Source: Alphaproteobacteria bacterium SO-S41 (lineage in GTDB: Bacteria > Pseudomonadota > Alphaproteobacteria > Micropepsales > Micropepsaceae). Taken from it: DNA of 64,000 bases. The stretch's first letter is position 1, and the number at the start of each line of letters is the position of its first letter. Made by a program: the position numbers and the translations under genes. The notes under the pieces were generated by a model that was given only the letters and a program-made list of their open reading frames with translations, ran no database searches and had not been told where the DNA came from. This document shows, piece by piece, positions 8,634 through 16,610 of the stretch. The stretch lies in contig AP024629.1 of NCBI GenBank assembly GCA_019670725.1, positions 1,240,001 to 1,304,000 on the forward strand, read 5' to 3'.

Positions 8634-9350
8634 ATGCTGACGCACGCGTCCACGCCAATTCCCCCTTTCGATCGACTGATCGCGGCGATCGCCGCGGTGC
8701 TGCCGGACCACGTCCGCATTGGCGACGCGGCCCTGTTTCTCGGGGACTCGAGCCTTGTCCTCGAAATCCTGCGCACGCAGATCGATGCGCTGATCTCCGA
8801 TCCGCCCTATGGCATCGCCTATGTGCCCGGTGCCGGCGCCCAGCATAAGTTCGCCGGCGTAGCGATCGCGGGTGACGATCGGCCGTTTGATCCCCGGCCG
8901 CTGCTTGGCCTGGCGCCGATCACCTGCCTCTGGGGCGCGAACCATTATGCCTCGCGCCTGCCGGATTCGCCGGGCTGGCTGGTCTGGGACAAGCGCATCG
9001 GCAAGCTGCGGACGCATCAGGCGGACGGTGAGCTCGCCTGGACGAACAGCAGGCGCCCGGCGCGGGTAAAAAATCTGCTCTGGAGCGGCGCAGCGCGCAC
9101 TGGCGAGCGGGGCGAGCATTGGCACCCGACCCAGAAGAGCACTGCAATCATGGCCTGGTGCATGAAGGAGCTCGGCGTGCCACGCGGAGCAGTCGTGGCG
9201 GACCCATACATGGGGTCGGGCACGACGGGGCTGGCATGCCTCAAGACTGGTCGCCGGTTTATCGGCATTGAGTTAGAGCGGCGTTGGTTCGACGCCGCAT
9301 GCGAACGCCTAGCGCTATGGCAAGATCAAGGTGATCTGTTTTTGTCGTGA
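8634..9350 (+). CDS. Phage-encoded orphan DNA methyltransferase (beta-class N6-A or N4-C)
   Basis: A 238-residue S-adenosylmethionine-dependent DNA methyltransferase. The catalytic motif DPPY is at 56-59 and comes before the cofactor motif DPYMGSGTTG at 190-199, the order of the beta class. HPTQK at 164-168 and GIELERRW near 211-218 are also typical. The start at 8634 has AAGG upstream; 8601 is an in-frame alternative, and the longer 8391 frame runs through two hairpins and is unlikely. No restriction endonuclease is adjacent, so it probably protects phage DNA from host restriction or alters gene expression. Target sequence unknown. Confidence 0.85.
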   Translation: MLTHASTPIPPFDRLIAAIAAVLPDHVRIGDAALFLGDSSLVLEILRTQIDALISDPPYGIAYVPGAGAQHKFAGVAIAGDDRPFDPRPLLGLAPITCLWGANHYASRLPDSPGWLVWDKRIGKLRTHQADGELAWTNSRRPARVKNLLWSGAARTGERGEHWHPTQKSTAIMAWCMKELGVPRGAVVADPYMGSGTTGLACLKTGRRFIGIELERRWFDAACERLALWQDQGDLFLS

Positions 9351-9386
9351 CGGTCGTATACTTACGCAGGCGGCAAGGGATTCGTC

Positions 9387-9863
9387 ATGGCAACTGCGTC
9401 GGCGCCCGAATGGGCCTGGTGGCTTCCGCTCGTTCCGGCATCTCTAGCAATCGTGGTCGGCGCGATCGTCGCGCTCGTCGGCGTGTTCCAGTGGCAGACA
9501 GCTCGGACGAAGCTGAAGGCCGACCTTTTCGATCGACGATTCGAGGTCTATTCGGCCACCGAGCGCTTTGTCGCGGCAATCCTTAGGCATGGTGGACCCA
9601 AGGGAACGGACAACACACCATTTCTCGTCGCGCTGGATAAAGCCCGGTTCGTATTCGGTGACACTAGGATCTTTGATTTTATGGAGAAGGTTAGAAAGGA
9701 GTCGAACCGACTGGCGGCCTACGAGGCGGAGTTAAGCCGGGAAAATCGCTCAGGCGCTAGCGTCGAAACCATAGAGCGGCGGTCTGAACTGTTCAGTTGG
9801 TTCGACAGTGAATATCGACGCCTTGCCGGGGTATTTGAGCCATTCATGAAACTGAAGGGGTAA
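9387..9863 (+). CDS. Membrane-anchored accessory (moron-like) protein
   Basis: A 158-residue protein with one membrane helix at about residues 13-35, then a charged helical domain rich in Arg, Glu and Phe. It is a single gene between the methyltransferase and a leftward operon, the usual place for a phage moron. Its DNA looks somewhat less GC-rich than its neighbours, in line with separate acquisition. No family recognised; superinfection exclusion is a guess from topology only. Confidence 0.6.
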   Translation: MATASAPEWAWWLPLVPASLAIVVGAIVALVGVFQWQTARTKLKADLFDRRFEVYSATERFVAAILRHGGPKGTDNTPFLVALDKARFVFGDTRIFDFMEKVRKESNRLAAYEAELSRENRSGASVETIERRSELFSWFDSEYRRLAGVFEPFMKLKG

Positions 9864-9872
9864 CAGCCGACC

Positions 9873-10076
9873 TCAGACGGGTTCGATCGCGTCCGCCAGA
9901 CCCAACAGGAAGGTGTGGGCGTCGGCCGTGCCGTGCGTTTCAGCGGCGACCCGCAAACCGTTCGCCATGTTGCAAAGCCGGTCCGTCGTATCGCTACCGT
10001 CCTCCTTAGTGGAGAGGGCGGCGACGAGCTCGATCACGATGTTGGCCGCTACGGCCCGCAGCTCGTCGTCGGTCAT
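9873..10076 (-). CDS. Small hypothetical protein, last gene of leftward phage operon
   Basis: A 67-residue soluble, acidic, helical protein. Its start overlaps the stop of the upstream 10073-10336 gene, so the two are coupled. It is the last of four short leftward genes headed by a winged-helix regulator. No recognised motif. Confidence 0.55.
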   Translation of the reverse strand: MTDDELRAVAANIVIELVAALSTKEDGSDTTDRLCNMANGLRVAAETHGTADAHTFLLGLADAIEPV

Positions 10077-10336
10077 CCAGCGCCCCTACCGCTTGGGGCG
10101 TTATCGCCCTTTATCGTAGCGGATAGGGACTGCAGCACAGCTATCAACTCGTCGAGTTGGGGAACGCTCAAACGAACCTGAATTGCCCCGTTGCCTAGGA
10201 CAGGATCGTCGTCTGAGGTCTCGATCCGGATTGCCGCCACCTGGCCGCGGCGGTCCGCCATCGTGGATAAACCGAGGTATGGCTCCAGTATGAGGCCGCC
10301 TTCATCCCGTTCCCAAATCCCCCTCGCCATAGCCAT
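10073..10336 (-). CDS. Small acidic protein, paralogue of the 10384-10635 product
   Basis: An 87-residue protein that shares its layout with the upstream 83-residue product: W-E-x-DE-x-G near the start, an RI core followed by an Asp-rich patch, GA-x-Q, and a C-terminal helix with ELI-x3-L-x2-L-x-A. It looks like a two-layer alpha/beta domain. The family is unknown to me. Met1 and Met3 are both possible starts. Confidence 0.55.
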   Translation of the reverse strand: MAMARGIWERDEGGLILEPYLGLSTMADRRGQVAAIRIETSDDDPVLGNGAIQVRLSVPQLDELIAVLQSLSATIKGDNAPSGRGAG

Positions 10337-10383
10337 TCTCCACTGTTATGGGCGCTGAACGCTGGGAGGGCGGCTTGGTTGCC

Positions 10384-10635
10384 TCAGGCCGAGCCCGCCG
10401 GCGTCGCCTTCTCGACCATCTTGGCTTCCAGTTTCGTTAGCGTTTCGATGAGCTCGCGAATGTGTTCCGGACGGAGTGCGAGCTGAACCGCTCCCTCCTC
10501 ATCATCATCAGAGGGGCTGCGGAACCCGATACGAAGGACCGCCAAGGACCCGTCGGGCGCGACACCGGTTGCGAAGCCGGTGAGCATCGAGACGAGCAGT
10601 TGCCCGTCTTCGTCTTTCTCCCACTCGTCGCTCAT
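10384..10635 (-). CDS. Small acidic protein, paralogue of the 10073-10336 product
   Basis: An 83-residue soluble acidic protein (SDDDEEGA near residues 42-49). It is similar throughout to the next gene downstream, so the pair probably came from a tandem duplication followed by divergence. Its start overlaps the stop of the winged-helix regulator gene by four bases, so the two are coupled. Function unknown. Confidence 0.58.
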   Translation of the reverse strand: MSDEWEKDEDGQLLVSMLTGFATGVAPDGSLAVLRIGFRSPSDDDEEGAVQLALRPEHIRELIETLTKLEAKMVEKATPAGSA

Positions 10636-10943
10636 GGATTCACCGATTGGTTCGCGATCGCCGCCGTCGCGGCGGGGGAGAGGGCGAGGCCCCGGGATCT
10701 TCTATTTCGTCTCAGAAGCCAGCCGCGGTCGACCAGCAACGTCAGGATCCGGTGCACACCCGACCTTGACTTGAGGTCGAGGGCGATGCGGAGTTCCTCC
10801 AAGCTGGGGGAGTGACCGCGCGCCTTCAAAAAATCGACGATGTACCAGAAGGCGAGGGCCTGCTGAGGTGTCAGGCCGTCGAGCGGCTTTTGCGTGATGA
10901 GGATATACCCGCAGCGCGGGCATTCGTGCGCTTCGAGAGCCAT
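10632..10943 (-). CDS. LexA-type winged-helix regulator with zinc knuckle, no peptidase domain
   Basis: A 103-residue protein. Residues 8-12 form CPRCG, half of a zinc knuckle. Residues of about 23-95 match the LexA N-terminal winged helix: LTPQQALAFWYIVDFLKARG, then SPSLEELRIALDLKSRSGV with the recognition helix, then a wing. The LexA autoproteolysis domain is missing, so it cannot self-cleave in an SOS response unless it binds a second protein. It heads a leftward operon and is divergent from the SRAP gene; a dyad at 10952-10981 between them is a plausible operator. Confidence 0.75.
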   Translation of the reverse strand: MALEAHECPRCGYILITQKPLDGLTPQQALAFWYIVDFLKARGHSPSLEELRIALDLKSRSGVHRILTLLVDRGWLLRRNRRSRGLALSPAATAAIANQSVNP

Positions 10944-10951
10944 GTCTCGAT

Positions 10952-10981
10952 CCTAGCGCCCGGGCAGGCCGGTCGGCTAGG
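10952..10981. promoter_or_regulatory. Dyad between divergent regulator and SRAP genes
   Basis: CCTAGC at 10952-10957 and GCTAGG at 10976-10981 form a perfect six-base inverted repeat with an 18-base spacer, in the only gap between the two divergent genes. It could be the binding site of the winged-helix protein. The arms are short, so chance is not excluded. Confidence 0.4.
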
Positions 10982-10989
10982 CTATGTTC

Positions 10990-11628
10990 ATGTGCAACGA
11001 ATACGAGCTTGTCACCGACCTTTTCGGGCATGTGACCTTCATCCCGCTGCGGGGCCGGTCCAACAAGCCCTACAAGAGGCACGTCCACCCCGACTATCAG
11101 GCGGCGGTGGTGCGCCGGGAGGGTAGCGAGAACGTCGTCGACGTGATGCGCTGGGGCTTCCCGCCTGATCCGCGCCGCGGCGACGGCCGGGTGCAGACCA
11201 ATATCCGCCAGCCAAACTATGCGCTTTGGGCGCCGTATACCGGCATCGAGAACCGCGCCTTGGTGCCGGCCTCGGCCTTCTGCGAGTGGACGGACGTCGT
11301 CGTCACTGAGAGCGGGAAGCGGGAGAAGCGCTGGTTCGGCTTGAGCGAGGAACGGCCGCTGTTCTTTTTCGCGGGCCTCTGGCGCGACTGGACGGGCACG
11401 CGCGGCCCGAAGAAGGCGCCGGAGGAGGGTGACCACCTGATCTTCAGCTTCCTCACCACGAAGGCGAACAGCGTCGTCGCGCCCATCCACTCGAAGGCCA
11501 TGCCGGTGATCCTGACGACCCCGGAGGAATGCGAGGCCTGGCTGACGCTGCCAACAAAGGAGGCGCTGAAGCTGCAGCGGCCGCTGGCTGGCGATCTCCT
11601 GAAGATCGTGGCGCCGTCGGCGGTCTAG
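10990..11628 (+). CDS. SRAP-family DNA-damage protein (YedK/HMCES-like)
   Basis: A 212-residue protein of the SOS-response-associated peptidase family, whose members form a thiazolidine crosslink with abasic sites in single-stranded DNA. The ATG at 10990 is chosen over 10984 because the family needs catalytic Cys at position 2, which this start gives (MCNEYE). Other active-site residues are in place: Asn71 and Arg73 in NIR, Glu99 in SAFCEW, and His167 in PIHSKAMP. In the prophage it may protect damaged or single-stranded phage DNA. Its stop overlaps the convergent gene at 11625 by four bases. Confidence 0.9.
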   Translation: MCNEYELVTDLFGHVTFIPLRGRSNKPYKRHVHPDYQAAVVRREGSENVVDVMRWGFPPDPRRGDGRVQTNIRQPNYALWAPYTGIENRALVPASAFCEWTDVVVTESGKREKRWFGLSEERPLFFFAGLWRDWTGTRGPKKAPEEGDHLIFSFLTTKANSVVAPIHSKAMPVILTTPEECEAWLTLPTKEALKLQRPLAGDLLKIVAPSAV

Positions 11629-11960
11629 CCCTTCCGCCGCCGCTTAGGGTCGGGAAGCGCGCCTGGCGCGAGCTCTGGCTCCTTAGGCCGCTCGATCGCC
11701 CGCGGCGCCGGGTTGACCATCAAGCCCGCCTCCGCGATCCACTGCAGCCACCGGTTCCGCAGTTCGACCTTCGCTAGCTCCAGGGTCTCGACGTGGTTGC
11801 CGTACCCGCGTTCGGGCTCGTGATGGCCGATATTGTTCAAGATCCAATACCAGCGGCCGTCGTTGAACCCACCAGTCTTGTGCTGGTGAATGAAGCCGAC
11901 GCGGATACTGCCGGCGTAGACCTGAAATCGTAGGGGGCCGTCTGGTCGGGCGATGAGCAT
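11625..11960 (-). CDS. Hypothetical protein at the prophage right end
   Basis: A roughly 111-residue soluble protein with aromatic- and His-rich sequence (GFIHQHKTGGF and RWYWILNNIGHHEP segments) and a basic C-terminus. The ATG at 11960 has AGGGTGGGG upstream; 11975 (ATG) and 12050 (TTG) are in-frame alternatives. It is the last gene before the attachment site. I do not recognise the family. Confidence 0.55.
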   Translation of the reverse strand: MLIARPDGPLRFQVYAGSIRVGFIHQHKTGGFNDGRWYWILNNIGHHEPERGYGNHVETLELAKVELRNRWLQWIAEAGLMVNPAPRAIERPKEPELAPGALPDPKRRRKG

Positions 11961-12125
11961 TCCCCACCCTGCCATAGGGACACAAGTCCTAGTCAACAGG
12001 GTTGCCGGTTGCGAGAAAACTGCGGGATAACCGTCCCGGTTCGTTCTCAAACGTTCCCGACCCGTACTTTAGCGGAGTCTAGCGTTTCTGCGGGAAGTGT
12101 GTTTGAGATCGCGCGTGGGTTTACC

Positions 12126-12170
12126 TTGACATCGTAGGGGTCACTGGTTCAATCCCAGTACCGCCCACCA
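12126..12170 (+). mobile_element. attR: 3' end of a tRNA-Val(GAC) gene duplicated by prophage integration
   Basis: These 45 bases read as the 3' part of a tRNA. They hold an anticodon loop TTGACAT (anticodon GAC), a 3' anticodon-stem strand CGTAG, a variable region, a T-arm with ACTGG and CCAGT stems around TTCAATC, and an acceptor strand ACCGCCC-A ending in CCA. The bases upstream do not continue the tRNA: the 5' strand of the anticodon stem, the D-arm and GGGCGGT are missing. A partial tRNA at the phage/chromosome junction is typical of an attachment site, with the intact gene at the other end. Confidence 0.88.
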
Positions 12171-12197
12171 TTTCCCTTGTATTTCAAGGCCTTGCAG

Positions 12198-13010
12198 ATG
12201 CGGCAGGCGCCAGGCGAGAAGATCGGCGAGGGCGCGACGGCGGATATCCACGCCTGGGCGCCGGGGCAGGTCCTGAAGCTGTTCAAGGCGAGCCTGCCGC
12301 GATTCATCGGCGAGCACGAGGCGCGGATGACGCGCGCGGCGTTCGCGGCGGGGGCGCCGGCGCCCGAAGTGCTGGACGAGGTGACGATCGACGGGCGGCT
12401 CGGCATCGTGCTGCCGCGGCTGGACGGGCCGACCTTGCTGCAGTCCCTGCTGAGCGGGGCGATCTCGTCGGAGGACGGGGGCGCGATCCTTGCGGCGCTG
12501 TATCGCGCGGTGCACGCGACGCCGCCGCCGGCGGAGGCGCCGTCGCTGCGCGAGTGGTGCCAGTCGATGTCGCAGATCTCGGACGGCATGCCAGCGCACA
12601 TCGTTGCCGGCGTCTTCTCCCTGGTCGAGCGCCTGCCGCCGGGCGACGGGCTTTGTCACGCCGATCTTCATCCGGGCAATGTGATCATGACGGCGGAGGG
12701 GCCGCGGATCATCGACTGGGTCGCGATGGTGCGCGCGCCCGCGGCGCTGGATCTCGCGCGCAGCCATCTGACGCTGCACGAACTGGTTCATGGCCCTGAT
12801 GATGTCGATCCCACGCCGCCGCGCGCCTTGAACGCGGCGCTACTGGCGAACTATGCGCGCGCGGCGGGTGTTTCCGTCGCGGCGCTCGAGACGGCCATGA
12901 CGCCGTATCTGCCGCTCCTGCGCGCCCTTGTGCTTGCCGAGCAGATCAGCCCGGCGCAACGGGCGCGGTTGATCCAGAGCGTCGAAGCGGCGTTTGCAGT
13001 CGAGGGCTAA
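12198..13010 (+). CDS. Aminoglycoside-phosphotransferase-family small-molecule kinase
   Basis: A 270-residue protein-kinase-like phosphotransferase (APH fold). Lys27 in VLKLFK is the ATP-binding lysine, the catalytic loop is HADLHPGN at 154-161, and IIDW at 171-174 is the metal-binding position. Substrate specificity cannot be read; many such proteins phosphorylate sugars, amino alcohols or nucleosides rather than antibiotics. ATG 12198 has AAGG upstream and is preferred over a TTG at 12177. It starts 28 bases after the tRNA end, so it is the natural chromosomal neighbour of the tRNA-Val locus. Confidence 0.78.
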   Translation: MRQAPGEKIGEGATADIHAWAPGQVLKLFKASLPRFIGEHEARMTRAAFAAGAPAPEVLDEVTIDGRLGIVLPRLDGPTLLQSLLSGAISSEDGGAILAALYRAVHATPPPAEAPSLREWCQSMSQISDGMPAHIVAGVFSLVERLPPGDGLCHADLHPGNVIMTAEGPRIIDWVAMVRAPAALDLARSHLTLHELVHGPDDVDPTPPRALNAALLANYARAAGVSVAALETAMTPYLPLLRALVLAEQISPAQRARLIQSVEAAFAVEG

Positions 13011-13816
13011 CCCCGCGCTGCCGCGAGGCGCGCGCCTTGCTCTGCGAGTAGCTGGAAGAGTTTTTCGGGGTCGCTGGCGCGCATCGCCAGGAGCGCGGCT
13101 TCGATGCCTTCGGCGACGGGGATTTCGCGGGTGCAGGCGGCGAGGCCGTCGAGGATGATCTCGGCGGCGCGGGCGGCGGGGATACCGTTGTCGATATTGG
13201 GATCGGCCTTGTTGTAGACCGCGCCGTCGCCGGCGAGCGCGTTGACCGCGACCTGGCTCTGCACCGAGCCGGGCGTGATGACGCTGACCGCAATGCCATA
13301 GGCGAGTTCGACCTCGGCGCGCAGCGCGTCGAAGTAACCGACGACCGCGTGCTTGGCCGCGCAATAGCCGGTGCGCAGCGGCACGCCCGCCTTGCCCGCG
13401 ACCGACGAGATGACGGCGAGCTGACCCGAACGGCGCGCCACCATATGCGGCAGGACGAGCTGGGTAAGTCGCACGGGCGCGAAGAAGTCGACCTCCATGA
13501 GGGTGCGATAGACGTCGAAGGTCGTATCGACCGCGAGGCTGCGCTGGCTGATGCCGGCATTGTTCATGAGGACGTCGACGCCGCCGCGCCATGTGATCGC
13601 CTGCTCGGCGAGGGCGGGCAAAGCGTCGTAGGCGGTCGTCTCGAAGGGCAGGATCAGGGTCGGGCCGGGAATCGTCTCGGCGACGGCTTCCAGCGCATCG
13701 ACGCGGCGGCCGGAGAGGATGACGGCGGCGCCGCGCGCGGCGAAGCCCTTGGCCAGCGCCTCGCCGATGCCGGAGGAGGCGCCGGTGATCCAGACGGTCT
13801 TGTCGGTGAAGCTCAT
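13007..13816 (-). CDS. Short-chain dehydrogenase/reductase (classical SDR)
   Basis: A 269-residue NAD(P)-dependent oxidoreductase. It shows TGASSGIG at 11-18 for the nucleotide, NNAG at 85-88, and the catalytic residues Ser138, Tyr151 and Lys155. The start at 13816 has AGGAGA six bases upstream; the longer in-frame extension crosses the upstream gene. It lies ten bases behind a second SDR gene in one operon and overlaps the convergent kinase gene by four bases. The substrate is unknown; the neighbouring acyl-CoA synthetase suggests lipid or fatty-acid metabolism. Confidence 0.85.
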   Translation of the reverse strand: MSFTDKTVWITGASSGIGEALAKGFAARGAAVILSGRRVDALEAVAETIPGPTLILPFETTAYDALPALAEQAITWRGGVDVLMNNAGISQRSLAVDTTFDVYRTLMEVDFFAPVRLTQLVLPHMVARRSGQLAVISSVAGKAGVPLRTGYCAAKHAVVGYFDALRAEVELAYGIAVSVITPGSVQSQVAVNALAGDGAVYNKADPNIDNGIPAARAAEIILDGLAACTREIPVAEGIEAALLAMRASDPEKLFQLLAEQGARLAAARG

Positions 13817-13826
13817 CGTGTTTCTC

Positions 13827-14552
13827 CTAAAGCGCCCAGCCGCCATCGGCGATGTGGCATTGCCCCGTAGTGAAGGAGGATTCGTCGGAGGCGAGGTAGA
13901 GCGCAAGGGCCGCGATCTCGTCCACATTCCCGACGCGGCCCATGGGCTGGCGCGCGGTGAAGGCAGCCCAGGCGGCGTCGTGATCGCCGGTCGCGGTGAG
14001 ACGCTCGTGCAGCGAGGGCGTGTCGACCGTGCCGGGACAGATCGCATTGCAGCGAATGCCCCGGGTCACATAGTCGGCCGCGACCGACTTGGTGAGACCG
14101 ATGACGGCGGCCTTGGTCGCGGAATAGGCGAAACGGTTGGGGACGCCCTTCAGGGAACTCGCGACCGAGGACATGTTGATGATCGAGCCGCCGCCCTTCG
14201 TGAGCATGGCGGGCAAAGCGGCGCGGATGAGGCGGTACATGGCGGTGACGTTGAGCTCGAACGAAAACGTCCAGTCGCGCTCGTCGCAGTCAAGGATGGA
14301 GCCCGCCGCTACATAGCCGGCGCAGTTAAAGAGCACGTCGAGCGGACCGGTTTCGGCAAGCGTCGCGGCGATGGCGGCGGGATCGGTGACGTCGAGGGCT
14401 GATGTCCGGCAGTCGAGGCCGGCGAGCGCGGCGGCGTTGCGGTCGGTGGCGAAGACCGTGGCGCCCTCGCGGATGAAGGCCTCGGCGGTGGCGCGGCCGA
14501 TGCCCTGGCCGGCGGCGGTGATGAGCGCGGTCTTTCCGGCAAGACGGGGCAT
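13827..14552 (-). CDS. SDR oxidoreductase, BDH2/DHRS6-like 3-hydroxybutyrate dehydrogenase type
   Basis: A 241-residue SDR with GQGIG at 15-19, NCAG at 76-79 and a Ser129-Tyr143-Lys147 active site. Long stretches follow the BDH2 (DHRS6) pattern as I know it: ALDVTD, LFNCAGY, ILDCDERDW, NMSSVASS-x-KGVPNR, GLTKSVAAD, CPGTVDTPSL and YLASDES. BDH2 enzymes oxidise cytosolic 3-hydroxybutyrate or make a 2,5-DHBA-type siderophore; which applies here is unknown. It is the first gene of a two-SDR operon, divergent from an acyl-CoA synthetase. Confidence 0.85.
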   Translation of the reverse strand: MPRLAGKTALITAAGQGIGRATAEAFIREGATVFATDRNAAALAGLDCRTSALDVTDPAAIAATLAETGPLDVLFNCAGYVAAGSILDCDERDWTFSFELNVTAMYRLIRAALPAMLTKGGGSIINMSSVASSLKGVPNRFAYSATKAAVIGLTKSVAADYVTRGIRCNAICPGTVDTPSLHERLTATGDHDAAWAAFTARQPMGRVGNVDEIAALALYLASDESSFTTGQCHIADGGWAL

Positions 14553-14728
14553 AGCGGTTTCCTCGAGCGGCGGCCGGGTGGGGCCGTCCTGTTTATGAGC
14601 AGTGCTAATTTCTATGTCCTACCGCTTGCGCCCGCCAGCGTCGTTTTCGATTTGGCGGGGCGGCGGCCCCAGCTAGCATCCAGGCGCGCAGGCACACGGC
14701 CGGAGAGCCGGAACGGGGAGGCGCTGTC

Positions 14729-16420
14729 ATGAGCGAGCTCAGCTATGTCCATGGCGCCGCGGGCGCGCCGCTGATCGGGCAGACGATCGGCGCTTATTTC
14801 GACGCGGTTGCCGCGCGTGAGACCGAGCGGCTGGCGCTGATCGTGCGGCATCAGGGCATTCGCTGGACCTATGGCGAGCTGAAGGCACGCGTCGATAAGG
14901 TGGCCGCGGGGTTGATCGCGCTGGGCCTGCAGCCGGGCGAGCGGATCGGGATCTGGGCGGCCAATTGCGCGGAATGGACGCTGACCCAGTTCGCGACGGC
15001 CAAGGCGGGGCTGATCCTCGTCAACATCAATCCGGCGTACCGCGTGTCCGAGGTCGAGTACGCGCTGAACAAGGTCGGGTGCCGCGCGCTGATCACCGCG
15101 CGGGCGCACAAGACGAGCGCCTATCTGGAGATGCTGCGCGAGATCGCGCCGGAGCTGGATGGGGCGAGGCCGGGCGCGCTGAACGCCGTGCGCCTGCCGG
15201 AGCTGCGGACGGTGATCCTGATCGGGGCGGAGAGCGCGCCGGGGACGCTGGCCTTCGATGCCCTGTCCGCGATGGGCGGGGAGGCGGAACGGGCGCGGCT
15301 GGCGGAGCTGGCCGACACGCTGCAGTTCGACGAGCCCATCAATATCCAGTTCACCTCGGGCACCACGGGGTTTCCGAAGGGCGCGACGCTGTCGCACCAC
15401 AATATTCTCAACAACGGCTTCTTCGTCGGCGAGGCGATCCGCCTGACGCCCGGCGAGAAGCTGTGCATTCCCGTGCCGCTCTATCACTGCTTCGGCATGG
15501 TGATGGGCAATCTCAGCTGCCTCACGCATGGCGCGACCATGGTCTATCCGAGCGAGGGCTTCGAGCCGCTCGCCGTGCTGGAGACGGTGGCGGCGGAGAA
15601 GTGCGCGGCGCTCTATGGCGTGCCGACCATGTTCATCGCGGAGCTGGGGCATCCCGATTTCGCCCGGTTCGATTTGTCGTCGCTGCGTACCGGGATCATG
15701 GCGGGTTCGCCCTGTCCGATCGAGGTGATGAAGCGGGTGATCGCCGACATGAACATGGCGGAGGTGACCATCGCCTATGGGATGACAGAGACGAGTCCGG
15801 TCAGTCTGCAGAGTGCGGTAGACGACACGCTGAAACTGCGCGTCTCGACGGTCGGCCGGGTGCAGCCGCATCTGGAGGTGAAGATCGTCGATCCCGCCAC
15901 CGGGCGCATCGTGCCGCGCGGACAGGCGGGTGAGCTCTGCACGCGCGGCTATTCGGTGATGCTCGGCTATTGGGGCGATGAGGCCAAGACGTCGGAGGCG
16001 ATCGATGCGGGCGGCTGGATGCATACCGGCGATCTCGCGACGCTGGATGAGGCCGGCTATGGCAATATCGTCGGGCGCATCAAGGATATGGTCATTCGCG
16101 GCGGCGAGAACATTTATCCCCGCGAGATCGAGGAATTCCTCTATCGCCACCCCGCCGTGCAGGACGTGCAGGTCGTGGGCATTCCCGATGCGAAATATGG
16201 TGAGGAACTGTGCGCCTGGATCGTGCTGAAGCCGGGCGCGGCGCTGACCGCCGATGAGGTGCGCGACTTCTGCCGCGGCCAGATCGCGCACTACAAGGTG
16301 CCGCGCCATATCCGCTTCGCGGAAGCGTTTCCGACGACGGTGACGGGCAAGGTGCAGAAGTTCGTGATGCGCGACGCGATGATCGATGAGCTGAAGCTGG
16401 TGGTCGCGAAGACGGCTTAG
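14729..16420 (+). CDS. AMP-forming acyl-CoA synthetase (ACSF2/FadD-like)
   Basis: A 563-residue ligase of the ANL superfamily that would activate a medium- or long-chain fatty acid to acyl-CoA with ATP. The phosphate loop [10 protein letters not shown] is at about 208-217, YGMTETSP at about 350-357 and the hinge motif TGD at about 433, followed by [14 protein letters not shown]; the catalytic lysine lies in TVTGKVQK near 539. The pattern is close to the ACSF2-like group. GGGGAGG lies about eight bases before the ATG. The two SDR genes on the other strand share the divergent gap of 14553-14728. Confidence 0.9.
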   Translation: MSELSYVHGAAGAPLIGQTIGAYFDAVAARETERLALIVRHQGIRWTYGELKARVDKVAAGLIALGLQPGERIGIWAANCAEWTLTQFATAKAGLILVNINPAYRVSEVEYALNKVGCRALITARAHKTSAYLEMLREIAPELDGARPGALNAVRLPELRTVILIGAESAPGTLAFDALSAMGGEAERARLAELADTLQFDEPINIQFTSGTTGFPKGATLSHHNILNNGFFVGEAIRLTPGEKLCIPVPLYHCFGMVMGNLSCLTHGATMVYPSEGFEPLAVLETVAAEKCAALYGVPTMFIAELGHPDFARFDLSSLRTGIMAGSPCPIEVMKRVIADMNMAEVTIAYGMTETSPVSLQSAVDDTLKLRVSTVGRVQPHLEVKIVDPATGRIVPRGQAGELCTRGYSVMLGYWGDEAKTSEAIDAGGWMHTGDLATLDEAGYGNIVGRIKDMVIRGGENIYPREIEEFLYRHPAVQDVQVVGIPDAKYGEELCAWIVLKPGAALTADEVRDFCRGQIAHYKVPRHIRFAEAFPTTVTGKVQKFVMRDAMIDELKLVVAKTA

Positions 16421-16490
16421 GCGTTCTCGACCCTCGTCATGGTGACGCGCGGCGCCTCGAACCACGCAGGGTGGTTGCGAGAGCGTGCGT

Positions 16491-16531
16491 CCTTCGAGAC
16501 GCGGCCGGTGGCCGCTCCTCAGGATGACGGA
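16491..16531. repeat. Dispersed REP-like palindrome
   Basis: A perfect hairpin (GCGGCC at 16501-16506, GGCCGC at 16510-16515) sits inside the flanks GTCCTTCGAGAC and TCCTCAGGATGAC. That arrangement is a familiar intergenic palindromic repeat in alphaproteobacterial genomes. It lies between the synthetase and amidase genes, and only one copy is visible in this window. Confidence 0.5.
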
Positions 16532-16610
16532 GAGGGGGAGCGCCCCCAAATTCATATGTACATCGTATATATATTCATGCTCCGCTGACGCCATCACGCG
16601 GGGGCAGGAC

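Larger units (their letters stand above)
1..12170. mobile_element. Right-hand part of a tailed-phage prophage
   Basis: This stretch carries phage tail, lysis, DNA-modification and accessory genes, and ends in a duplicated tRNA 3' end at 12126-12170. Structural and lysis genes read rightwards; a short block at 9873-10943 reads leftwards. No integrase, terminase, capsid or replication gene is present, so only the late end and the attachment site are in view and the rest must lie left of base 1. To the right, gene content changes at once to ordinary metabolic genes. Whether the prophage can still be induced cannot be judged from this fragment. Confidence 0.88.

Noticed and set aside
12095-12170. 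Complete tRNA gene at the prophage edge
   Set aside because: The D-arm, 5' acceptor strand and 5' anticodon-stem strand are missing; only the 3' part matches a tRNA.
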